64,000 nucleotides of DNA from Synergistaceae bacterium (lineage in GTDB: Bacteria; Synergistota; Synergistia; Synergistales; Aminobacteriaceae): the NCBI GenBank assembly GCA_031272035.1, contig JAISUO010000024.1, forward strand, positions 1 through 64,000, in the 5' to 3' direction. Positions 41,650 through 48,961 of the stretch are shown here, one piece after another (the first letter of the stretch is position 1; each line of letters starts with the position of its first letter). Below the pieces are notes generated by a model. It searched no databases. It saw nothing but the letters and a program-made list of their open reading frames with translations, and was not told the origin of the DNA. The translations under genes and the position numbers were made by a program.

Positions 41650-41655
41650 ATTATA
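41650..41655 (-). promoter_or_regulatory. Extended -10 promoter candidate upstream of dnaJ
   Basis: The minus strand reads TGT-TATAAT in the 137-bp dnaK-dnaJ gap, giving a leader of about 70 bases. It would uncouple dnaJ-cbpA from the HrcA-controlled promoter. Confidence 0.4.
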
Positions 41656-41707
41656 ACACTCCCGCCGGACCCTCATTCCTTCACCGGGGAGGCGGAGATC
41701 AGGGGCG

Positions 41708-43528
41708 TCACTTTCCCTGATCCGTGAACTCGGCGTCGACGGTGTCATTTCCCGCGCTTCCGCCCGAATCGCCTGAACTCGGGCTGGACCCTACGCTTCC
41801 GCCCTCCTGATACAGACGGGTCGAGAAGCCCTGGAGCGCCTTGTTCAGAACGGATTTCGCCTTCTCCAGTTTTTCCACGTCCTCCGACTGGGCGGCCTGT
41901 TTCAGCTCCTCGATGGCGGAGTTGATCCGGCCCTTTTCGTCGGCGGTCATCTTGTCACTCTGCTCCGACACCAGCTTCTCCGCGGCGAAGAGAGCCGCAT
42001 CCGCTTCGTTGCGGGCCTCGATGAGCAGACGTTTTTTGCTGTCCTCGTCGGCGTGGGAGTCCGCGTCGTTTTTCATGCGCTCGATCTCCTCCTTGGAGAG
42101 GTTGGAGGACTGGATCGTGATCTTCTGGTTCTTGCCCGTCCCCTTGTCCCGGGCCGTGACGTTCAGAATACCGTTGACGTCGATGTTGAACGTGACCTCG
42201 ATCTGAGGTATGCCCCGGGGCGCGGGAGGAATGCCGTCCAAAACGAACTGCCCCAGCCTCACGTTATCGCTGGCCATGGCCCGCTCGCCCTGCAGAACCA
42301 GAATTTCCACCTGGGTCTGGTTGTTCCCCGCCGTGGTGAACACCTGGCTCTTGGACACGGGGATAGCCGTGTTGCGCTCAATGATTTTCGTGAACACGCC
42401 GCCCAGCGTTTCAAGGCCCAGGGACAGGGGGGTGACATCCACCAGGACGATGTCCTTGTGCTCGCCCTTCAGAATCGCTCCCTGAATGGCCGCCCCCGCG
42501 GCGACGCACTCGTCGGGGTTGATCCCCTTCGTCGGCTCCTTGCCCAGCAGCTCGACGATCTTCTTCTGAACCATGGGCATACGGGTCGAACCGCCCACCA
42601 GAAGGATCTTGTTGATCTCCTCCACCTTGAGGCCGGAGTCTTCGATGGCGCGCTTGGTGGGATTGATGGTGCGGTCCATCAGGTCTGACGTCATTTCCTC
42701 AAACTTGGCCCGGGAGAGTTTCATTTCCAGATGCTTGGGTCCGGCCTGATTCGCGGTGATGAAGGGCAGGGAAATCGTGGTCTCCATCATGGAGGACAGC
42801 TCCACCTTGGCCTTCTCCGCCGCCTCCCGCAGACGCTGCATGGCCATGCGGTCGTTCTTCAGGTCGACGCCTTCCATCTTCTTGAACTCGGCGGTCATCC
42901 AGTCCACGATGCGGTTGTCCCAGTCATCGCCCCCCAGCCGGTTGTCGCCGGAGGTGGAGAGCACCTCGAACACGCCCTCGCCCACGTCCAGAATCGAGAC
43001 GTCGAAGGTTCCGCCGCCCAGGTCGAACACCAGAATTTTATGCTCTTCCTGCTTGTTCTCTCCGTAGGCCAGGCAGGCGGCCGTGGGTTCGTTGATGATG
43101 CGCAGCACTTCCATGCCCGCGATGGTTCCCGCGTCCTTGGTGGCCTGACGCTGAGCGTCCGTGAAATAGGCCGGAACCGTGATGACCGCCTGAGTCACCG
43201 GCTCGCCGAGGTACTCTTCGGCGTCGTGTTTCAGCTTCTGCAGGATCATGGCGGAAATTTCCTGCGGCGTATATTTCTTGTCGTCGATGGTGACGCGGTA
43301 ATCCGTGCCCATTTCTCTCTTGATGGAAATAATGGTGCGGTCCGCGTTGACGATCGCCTGACGTTTGGCGAGCTGCCCCACAAGGCGCTCTCCTTCTTTC
43401 GTAAAAGCGACCACGGAAGGGGTCGTCCTCATTCCCTCCGCGTTGGCGATAATGGTGGTCTGGTCCCCCTCCTGTATCGCGATGCAGCTGTTCGTCGTTC
43501 CAAGATCGATTCCCACTACTTTAGACAT
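41708..43528 (-). CDS. dnaK: Chaperone protein DnaK (Hsp70)
   Basis: The 606-residue Hsp70 begins [18 protein letters not shown] and has [13 protein letters not shown], the [11 protein letters not shown] signature and the interdomain linker near [15 protein letters not shown]. The substrate-binding domain and the helical lid follow, ending in a Gly/Ser-rich acidic tail. It is the ATP-dependent folding hub, working with DnaJ and GrpE. ATG 43528 has CAGGGGGAATGGAG upstream. The 88-bp gap from grpE has no CIRCE. Confidence 0.98.
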   Translation of the reverse strand: MSKVVGIDLGTTNSCIAIQEGDQTTIIANAEGMRTTPSVVAFTKEGERLVGQLAKRQAIVNADRTIISIKREMGTDYRVTIDDKKYTPQEISAMILQKLKHDAEEYLGEPVTQAVITVPAYFTDAQRQATKDAGTIAGMEVLRIINEPTAACLAYGENKQEEHKILVFDLGGGTFDVSILDVGEGVFEVLSTSGDNRLGGDDWDNRIVDWMTAEFKKMEGVDLKNDRMAMQRLREAAEKAKVELSSMMETTISLPFITANQAGPKHLEMKLSRAKFEEMTSDLMDRTINPTKRAIEDSGLKVEEINKILLVGGSTRMPMVQKKIVELLGKEPTKGINPDECVAAGAAIQGAILKGEHKDIVLVDVTPLSLGLETLGGVFTKIIERNTAIPVSKSQVFTTAGNNQTQVEILVLQGERAMASDNVRLGQFVLDGIPPAPRGIPQIEVTFNIDVNGILNVTARDKGTGKNQKITIQSSNLSKEEIERMKNDADSHADEDSKKRLLIEARNEADAALFAAEKLVSEQSDKMTADEKGRINSAIEELKQAAQSEDVEKLEKAKSVLNKALQGFSTRLYQEGGSVGSSPSSGDSGGSAGNDTVDAEFTDQGK

Positions 43529-43616
43529 ATCTCCATTCCCCCTGAAGTGATTTCATCTGATTTTCCTGATTTTCTTTAATTCTTATATCTGATTTCTTAT
43601 ATTTGTTTCAGCCGTT

Positions 43617-44381
43617 CTATTCCCGGTCCGGATTTTCCTCCTCGTCCACGTCCCTCAGTTTCCCCACACGAACGTGAGCGGGGCGCAAAACGCGATCCGG
43701 CGTGGCGTAACCCCGGGTCAGTTCCTGAAGCACCATTCCGTCCTGCTCCGGGTCGTCCACAAGCTCCGTTTCCACCGCCTCGTGAGAGCGGGGATCGAAG
43801 CGGCAGCCCTCCGTGGGAACGGCCGTTATGCCCAAACTTTCCAGCACCGAGAGAAACTGGCGCTGCACCATGCGCACTCCCATCAGGACGTCCTTCACGC
43901 TGCCGTCCTCCGGAACCTGAAGGGCCCTGTCCAGGTTGTCCACCACCGGAAGAAACTCCGAAACCCGATCCTCCACCATCAGCTTCATCTTCCGAACCCG
44001 ATCCCGCTCCACCCGCTGGCGGTAGTTGTAGAGGTCCGCCCGGGCGAGGGCGAGTTCGTTTTTCAGGTTTTGAATCAGGGTTTCCGAAGCCTCGTCTCCC
44101 GCTTCCTTTTCATCGGTATTCGCGGCATTCCGGTCCTTCGATGTTTCTTCCTTTAAAGATTCTTCTTTTGAGACTTCTTTTGATGATTCTTCTTTTAAGA
44201 CTTCTTTCGAGTCGTTCCATTCCTCCGCATTTATTTTTTCCGGAATTTCCATTATCTCCGGAATCGTCTCATCTTCATCGTCCTTATGCTGTTCGACCTC
44301 GGTGGATTCCAGGGAAGCGTCGTTTCTTTCTCGGTATTCCTCCATGTCTCCCACTCCGTCCATCCAGTCGATTTTTGCCAT
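43617..44381 (-). CDS. grpE: Nucleotide exchange factor GrpE
   Basis: The 254-residue protein has a C-terminal GrpE core: a long helix with DLYNYRQRVERDR, then FLPVVDNLDRAL and the GCRFDPRSHEAV and GYATPDRVLRPAHVRV beta-domain motifs. The N-terminal 100 residues are acidic and low complexity with an iterated KEE/SKE pattern (residues about 58-82), longer than usual. It releases ADP from DnaK. ATG 44381 has GAGAGGATAGAGG upstream. It lies between hrcA and dnaK. Confidence 0.94.
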   Translation of the reverse strand: MAKIDWMDGVGDMEEYRERNDASLESTEVEQHKDDEDETIPEIMEIPEKINAEEWNDSKEVLKEESSKEVSKEESLKEETSKDRNAANTDEKEAGDEASETLIQNLKNELALARADLYNYRQRVERDRVRKMKLMVEDRVSEFLPVVDNLDRALQVPEDGSVKDVLMGVRMVQRQFLSVLESLGITAVPTEGCRFDPRSHEAVETELVDDPEQDGMVLQELTRGYATPDRVLRPAHVRVGKLRDVDEEENPDRE

Positions 44382-44475
44382 CCTCTATCCTCTCCAAACT
44401 TCGTCGATATTGTGACCCCGAAAAGCGCGTTCGCTTCACCCCGCGGCCTTCGGGTATTCCTTTGTCATTCCCGTA

Positions 44476-45492
44476 TTATTCCCGGCCCAGAGCGTCCACC
44501 ATGGCCTCCAGAATGTTGATGGAACGCTCGTAGTCCATTCTCAGGGGGCCGATCAGCCCCAAAATCGCCTTTTGCTGACGCGTGTGCGCCGGAATGAGAA
44601 TCATGGAGTTCTCCTCCATCCCCTCCACGCCCTCGGCGCCGTTTTCCTCTCCAATGCTGACCTTGAGGCTTTCCGAAAGTCTGCAGCGCTCGATCATCGT
44701 CGAAAGGGGCTTCTCCTGCTCCAGGAGGGAGAGAACCGCCTGAAGTCTCCCCAGGGTCTGGAAGTGCGGCAGATTCAAAATATGCTGGGCTCCGCTGCTG
44801 AAAAAGCGGTAGTTCTGCACGGTCAAAAAACGATCCAGCTCGCCGATCGCCATTCTGCAGGCCTCTTCCACGTCCTCCAGGCCGTTCAGCACGAAGTCGT
44901 ACAAAACTCCCCGCACCTCGGTCCAGGTTCTGCCGGAGGCCACCGTGTTGATGCGCCGCGCCAGCTCTTCGATCACGCCGGGGTCCATTTCGCAGGTGAG
45001 AGAAAACTGGGAGTGATGCACCAGTCCCCCCTTCAGCACGATCAGAGCCAGGAGGTTCGTTCCCCCCAGGGGCATCAGGTCGATGTGCTGAATCTCCGCC
45101 GTGTCCAGCCCCGCCACCGCCGCCACGCCCACGTAGTTGGTGAGGCGGGCCAGCATGTGCGTCACGTAGTTCAAAAGGTCCTCGATCCCGCTGCGTCGGC
45201 TCTCGATTTCCTTCTGCCACTCCTTCGACTCGCGAGGCTTCAGCCGCTCCCGGGAGGTCACGGAATCCACGTACACCCGGTAGGCCTTCGCCGTGGGCAG
45301 CCGCCCCGACGAGGTGTGAGGCTGATAAAAATACCCCATCTCCTCCAGGTCCGCCATCTCGTTTCGTATCGTGGCCGGACTCAACCCCCGAATGTACTTC
45401 TTCGTGATGGTCCGAGACCCCGCCGGCTCCCCTGTCTTGATGTACTCGTATACTACCGCCAGAACTATCCCAAGTTGTCTTTCCGTCAGCAT
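44476..45492 (-). CDS. hrcA: Heat-inducible transcription repressor HrcA
   Basis: The 338-residue protein has an N-terminal winged helix (LTERQLGIVLAVVYEYIKTG, PAGSRTITKKY, ATIRNEMADLEEMGY) followed by a GAF-like domain, as in HrcA. HrcA binds the CIRCE inverted repeat and is kept active by GroE. A CIRCE copy lies 25 bases upstream of the ATG at 45492, so the operon is autoregulated. The C-terminal MILIPAHTRQQKAILGLIGP is also family-typical. Confidence 0.95.
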   Translation of the reverse strand: MLTERQLGIVLAVVYEYIKTGEPAGSRTITKKYIRGLSPATIRNEMADLEEMGYFYQPHTSSGRLPTAKAYRVYVDSVTSRERLKPRESKEWQKEIESRRSGIEDLLNYVTHMLARLTNYVGVAAVAGLDTAEIQHIDLMPLGGTNLLALIVLKGGLVHHSQFSLTCEMDPGVIEELARRINTVASGRTWTEVRGVLYDFVLNGLEDVEEACRMAIGELDRFLTVQNYRFFSSGAQHILNLPHFQTLGRLQAVLSLLEQEKPLSTMIERCRLSESLKVSIGEENGAEGVEGMEENSMILIPAHTRQQKAILGLIGPLRMDYERSINILEAMVDALGRE

Positions 45493-45516
45493 GTGATCTA
45501 TCTCCAGACTCTTATA

Positions 45517-45543
45517 TTAGCAGTCTCTTTAAATGAGTGCCAA
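45517..45543 (-). promoter_or_regulatory. CIRCE operator
   Basis: TTAGCAGTC, nine bases, GAGTGCCAA. This matches the CIRCE consensus TTAGCACTC-N9-GAGTGCTAA at 16 of 18 positions with exact spacing. It lies just downstream of the predicted transcription start of hrcA, the classical arrangement. Confidence 0.9.
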
Positions 45544-45561
45544 TATCTTTAATCTGTGGAT

Positions 45562-45590
45562 AGATTAGCAATCTCAGCCCCGATTGTCAA
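45562..45590 (-). promoter_or_regulatory. Heat-shock operon promoter (hrcA)
   Basis: On the minus strand a perfect TTGACA (45585-45590), 17 bases and TAATCT (45562-45567). The predicted start near 45555 places the CIRCE in the early transcribed region. This is one of the few good -35 boxes in the window. Confidence 0.65.
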
Positions 45591-45652
45591 TAGGTTAGAG
45601 GTTCAGAAGAGGCTGAACAGAAAGATTAAGGGTTATTACGTACTCCAGAAGG

Positions 45653-45658
45653 TATAAT
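45653..45658 (+). promoter_or_regulatory. -10 candidate for folP-folK
   Basis: TATAAT lies about 40 bases before ATG 45698, without a strong -35. A 6-bp hairpin (GTTCAG/CTGAAC, 45601-45618) lies upstream of it, between the divergent hrcA and folP units. Confidence 0.4.
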
Positions 45659-45697
45659 CTTCTTAGAAAATATCAGGTAGTTCTGCAGGAGGTTGAC

Positions 45698-46924
45698 ATG
45701 TCCGAAAGTATTTATCCCCTGAACATCCAATCCGCGAAGGAGCTGGAGGCCGCGGTGAAGCGCATTGGGGCCGATCCGCGCTCTCTGGCCTACTTCCAGC
45801 CCAAGAGGCGAATGCGGCATTTCTACGTCCGGCGCGCCGACTTCCGGGCCGCCTCGTTTTTGAAACAGGAGCTTCTGGCCCGGGGCGGGGACGCCGTCGT
45901 GGCCAAACACGTCATCGACGGCCGCGCGGAGTACAGCGACGTCCTTCTGATGGGGACGGACCGGCAGCTTCAATCCCTCCTTCAGAAGATGAAGGCCATG
46001 GACATCTGGGGGCTGAAAAATCTGAGGGAGGCCCTCGCCGCCTCCCTGACGGGGACCGCGCTGTCGGACTGGAGGCTTGCCCTGCCCAGGGGCAGAGAAC
46101 TTCGGCTTTCCGACCGGACGAAAATCATGGGGATCCTCAACCTGACGGAGGACTCCTTCTATCCGGAGAGCCGGGTCGCCGGAGGCGACGACCTGCTGGC
46201 GCGGGCCGGAGCCATGCTGGAGGACGGGGCGGACGTTCTGGACGTGGGAGCGGAGTCCACCCGCCCCGGAGCGACGCCGGTGGACGGACGGGAGGAGGCG
46301 GCCCGGCTCTGCCCCGCCGTGAAGGCCCTGAGAACGGCGTTCCCCGACGCGGTGATCTCCGTGGACACCTACAGGGGCGACGTCGCCCTGGAGGCCGTGG
46401 AGGCCGGCGCCGACATCATCAACGACGTGGGAGGCTTCGAGCTGTCCCCCGACATGCTGCCCCGGGCGGCGCAGGCGGGAGTCCCCTTCATTCTTTCCCA
46501 CTTCAGAGGGACTTTGGCCGACATGAAGAACCCCGCCCCCTACGAGGACCTCCTGAGCGAGCTGAACCTCTGGTTCCAAAAAAAAATGGAAGCGGCGGAA
46601 GGGGCGGGTCTCGACCGGGAACGTCTCATCCTGGATCCGGGACTGGGGTTCGCCAAGAAAGGAGAGGACAACCTCGTGATTCTGAGGGAAGCGGAAAGCC
46701 TTGCCGTCTTTGGCCGGCCCATCCTCATCGGGCACTCCCGCAAGCGATTCACGGGAACCGCCACGGGGGCGGACGACGTCTCTCAGCGCCTGACGGGAAC
46801 TCTGGCGGTTTCGGCCCTGCTGGAGGGACGGGCGCAGATGATTCGCGTCCACGACGTGAAGGAGAACCGCCGGGCTATGGATATGGCCCGCGCCGTGCGG
46901 GAGGCCCTGCCATGCCGACCGTAG
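45698..46924 (+). CDS. folP: Dihydropteroate synthase with N-terminal extension
   Basis: The 408-residue protein has a C-terminal DHPS TIM barrel from about residue 140: KIMGILNLTEDSFYPE, DVGAESTRPGA, SVDTYRGDVALEA, INDVGGFE and the terminal IGHSRKRF and RVHDVKENRRA. It condenses pABA with hydroxymethyl-dihydropterin diphosphate. The first 135 residues are an extra domain (SLAYFQPKRRMRHFYVRRAD) also remembered in longer DHPS forms of some anaerobes, with no assigned role. The usual MH motif is replaced by LSHFRG. ATG 45698 follows GCAGGAGG. It overlaps folK by 13 bases. Confidence 0.93.
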   Translation: MSESIYPLNIQSAKELEAAVKRIGADPRSLAYFQPKRRMRHFYVRRADFRAASFLKQELLARGGDAVVAKHVIDGRAEYSDVLLMGTDRQLQSLLQKMKAMDIWGLKNLREALAASLTGTALSDWRLALPRGRELRLSDRTKIMGILNLTEDSFYPESRVAGGDDLLARAGAMLEDGADVLDVGAESTRPGATPVDGREEAARLCPAVKALRTAFPDAVISVDTYRGDVALEAVEAGADIINDVGGFELSPDMLPRAAQAGVPFILSHFRGTLADMKNPAPYEDLLSELNLWFQKKMEAAEGAGLDRERLILDPGLGFAKKGEDNLVILREAESLAVFGRPILIGHSRKRFTGTATGADDVSQRLTGTLAVSALLEGRAQMIRVHDVKENRRAMDMARAVREALPCRP

Positions 46925-47442
46925 CTCTGGGGCTGGGGAGCAACATGGGCAACCGGCTGCTGAACCTGAAAAACGCGCTGCGGGCCCTGAAAAATATCAG
47001 GCGTGAAAACGGACCGGACAAAATAAACGCTCTGAAAATTCTTCGCGCCAGCGACGTCTTCGAAACGGCCCCCTGGGGCGTCACGGACCAGCCCAGTTTC
47101 CTGAACGCCTGCGTCCTGACGGAGTGCAGCCTGACCCCACGGGAGCTTCTTTCGGCGGTGAAGGAGATCGAGACCCGTCTGGGAAGAACCGCCACCCGCC
47201 GGTGGGGCGAGCGCGTCATCGACATCGACATCCTGACCCTGGACTCCCTCGTTTTCGACGAGCCCGACCTGCGCATCCCCCACCCCGAAATGCATCGAAG
47301 GGACTTCGTCCTGATTCCCCTGTCCACTCTCCTGCCCGACTGGGTGCATCCCCTCACCGGACAGACCGTGACGGCCATGGCGAAATCCCTTTCCGACTCC
47401 GGAGCCGCCGGCTTTCAGGCGGTGCGCATCTGCCCGCTGTAG
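46912..47442 (+). CDS. folK: 2-amino-4-hydroxy-6-hydroxymethyldihydropteridine pyrophosphokinase
   Basis: The 176-residue HPPK has the N-terminal GLGSNMGNRLLNL, the FETAPWGVTDQPSFLNAC region and the catalytic RRWGERVIDIDIL with paired aspartates. IPHPEMHRRDFVL follows. It activates the pterin with ATP for FolP, the preceding overlapping gene, so the two consecutive steps are coupled in translation. The insert between residues 28 and 48 (RRENGPDKINALKI) makes it a little longer than E. coli FolK. Confidence 0.95.
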   Translation: MPTVALGLGSNMGNRLLNLKNALRALKNIRRENGPDKINALKILRASDVFETAPWGVTDQPSFLNACVLTECSLTPRELLSAVKEIETRLGRTATRRWGERVIDIDILTLDSLVFDEPDLRIPHPEMHRRDFVLIPLSTLLPDWVHPLTGQTVTAMAKSLSDSGAAGFQAVRICPL

Positions 47443-47468
47443 ACCCGCGTCGTTTGCTTTTTTGCCCG

Positions 47469-47497
47469 TTGACCCGCGGCAGGTCTTTTACTATTAT
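47469..47497 (+). promoter_or_regulatory. Strong consensus-like promoter
   Basis: TTGACC (47469-47474), 17 bases and TATTAT (47492-47497). It drives the small zinc-ribbon gene and perhaps the next. A leader hairpin CGGCAG/CTGCCG (47518-47534) follows the predicted start. Confidence 0.6.
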
Positions 47498-47555
47498 GAT
47501 AGAGTAGCGATTATACGCGGCAGCAATTCTGCCGACAGAGAGGGAGGCGAGTCAC

Positions 47556-47717
47556 GTGGCGAAGTTCCGTTGTCTGGAGTGCAGAACCGAGGTGGAGTTC
47601 AATGCGGATGAACCTACGAAGCGTTGTCCAAAATGTTTCGGTCGTTACCTCGAACTGCTCTCCGGGGAAATGAAGCGTGGGAAATCCTGGAGCGCAAAAA
47701 GCTTCAGCGTAAAATGA
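47556..47717 (+). CDS. 53-residue zinc-ribbon protein
   Basis: A GTG start at 47556 behind GGGAGGCGAG opens a 53-residue frame with two CxxC knuckles (CLEC near residue 6 and CPKC near residue 25) and a basic C-terminus (MKRGKSWSAKSFSVK). The spacing of the knuckles fits a single rubredoxin-like zinc ribbon, as in small FmdB-like regulatory proteins. It has its own good promoter. Function unknown; nucleic-acid or protein binding is inferred only from the fold. Confidence 0.72.
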   Translation: MAKFRCLECRTEVEFNADEPTKRCPKCFGRYLELLSGEMKRGKSWSAKSFSVK

Positions 47718-47830
47718 CCCATCGGGGCGGAGGAAAGGAGCGCGTTTCCGCAATTTTCCTCCGCTCCAAAATCGCTGACATATCCCGTACTTCCTGAAAA
47801 AGAAAGCGGCAGAAAAGGAGAGGAATTACG

Positions 47831-48862
47831 ATGCCGAACACACAGCAGACAGATACGCACGACCCGCTGACGACGGGGACGCCAGGGCCTTCTCCCTCAA
47901 ACACCGGTGAAACCTCCGTTCCCCCCGCCGAAGACGCAGGCGCGCAGCCCAAGCCCAAAAGCGAACTCACCTACGGCGCGCTGAAAGGTTATTTTTACAC
48001 TCCGAAACGCGGAGACATTCGGGGCGCTTTTTGTCTGCTGATCGACGGAAACACCGGAGAAATTCTGGAGAACGTTTTCTGGACGACCTACGCCACCTCG
48101 GACGCCCGCCTGGACGTCAGCACCGGATGGAGAGAGTTCAACAAGTCCATCCCCGACATGGGGCCTTACGAAAAATCCGTCGGGGACAAACTGAGCGCCC
48201 TTCTCACGGAGACCTTTTCCCTGTCGAGCCGGCTGGAGCTCATGCAGCACCCCGAAGATCCCTCGAAACTCCCCATGATCACCGAGGCGATCCGCAAAAA
48301 CTTCGAGCGCGCCACCTACTATTTTCTGGAGTTCGACACCGTGCTGGAACGGCTGCCCCGGGAAAATCTGGTGGCGGCGGGCGTTCTGACGGCCGAGGGA
48401 AGCGAAGCCGCGAAAACCGCGGCGGACGCCGCCGGACAGGAGGAAAAGAGCTTCGAGGGGACCCTCATCAACTGTATGCCCATCATCGACCCCGCGAAGG
48501 GATGTCCCGTTTCAGAGCTCAAGCCCGGCGACCTGGTGGAGGTCAAAATCCAGGGGGGCATCGGAGCCAGCGGCCTCATTGAGCAGTACCTCTCCTCCAC
48601 CAACCAGGACGCGGTGTTCCCCGTGGAGTCCGTGGAAAAAAAGGCCAAGGACAAAACCTACGTCTTTTTGACGATCAACGAGGAAATTCGGGGCGTGATC
48701 ACCGTGACCAAAGATTTGCGGCTCCGGACCATCCACATGCAGAACAAAAAGCCCTTCCCCTTCCCGCCGTTTCCCATCAACACCGACAACCTCGTTTTCT
48801 TCGGGACGCTGTTCGTGGCGGTCCTCATCATCATCGTGGTCATTCGTATGCTGTTCTTTTAA
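47831..48862 (+). CDS. Tail-anchored protein of unknown function
   Basis: I do not recognise this 343-residue protein. It has a Pro/Thr/Ser-rich N-terminus (residues 1-45) and a middle region beginning ELTYGALKGYFYTPKRGDIR. A helical segment lies around 120-160, and a second beta-rich part around 225-300 has GDLVEVKIQGGIGASGLIEQ. One C-terminal transmembrane helix (NLVFFGTLFVAVLIIIVVI, about 320-338) is followed by only four or five residues. There is no signal peptide, so the bulk should face the cytoplasm with a tail anchor. GGAG precedes the ATG. A terminator follows at 48895. Confidence 0.7.
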   Translation: MPNTQQTDTHDPLTTGTPGPSPSNTGETSVPPAEDAGAQPKPKSELTYGALKGYFYTPKRGDIRGAFCLLIDGNTGEILENVFWTTYATSDARLDVSTGWREFNKSIPDMGPYEKSVGDKLSALLTETFSLSSRLELMQHPEDPSKLPMITEAIRKNFERATYYFLEFDTVLERLPRENLVAAGVLTAEGSEAAKTAADAAGQEEKSFEGTLINCMPIIDPAKGCPVSELKPGDLVEVKIQGGIGASGLIEQYLSSTNQDAVFPVESVEKKAKDKTYVFLTINEEIRGVITVTKDLRLRTIHMQNKKPFPFPPFPINTDNLVFFGTLFVAVLIIIVVIRMLFF

Positions 48863-48894
48863 AAAATTCGACCTCTGACCCAATCCGATAATTA

Positions 48895-48927
48895 AACGGG
48901 AGCAGCCGAAGCCGCTCCCGTTTTTTT
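48895..48927 (+). terminator. Intrinsic terminator after the tail-anchored protein gene
   Basis: CGGGAGC and GCTCCCG arms around a small GCCGAAGC inner stem-loop are followed by seven Ts. It separates this gene from the convergent surface-protein gene. Confidence 0.85.
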
Positions 48928-48961
48928 GTTGCGCTGTGTTATTGCCGCGTCGTCGCCGCGA

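Noticed and set aside
43529-43616. A second CIRCE between grpE and dnaK
   Set aside because: The gap contains A/T-rich ATCAGAT-like repeats but nothing resembling TTAGCACTC-N9-GAGTGCTAA.
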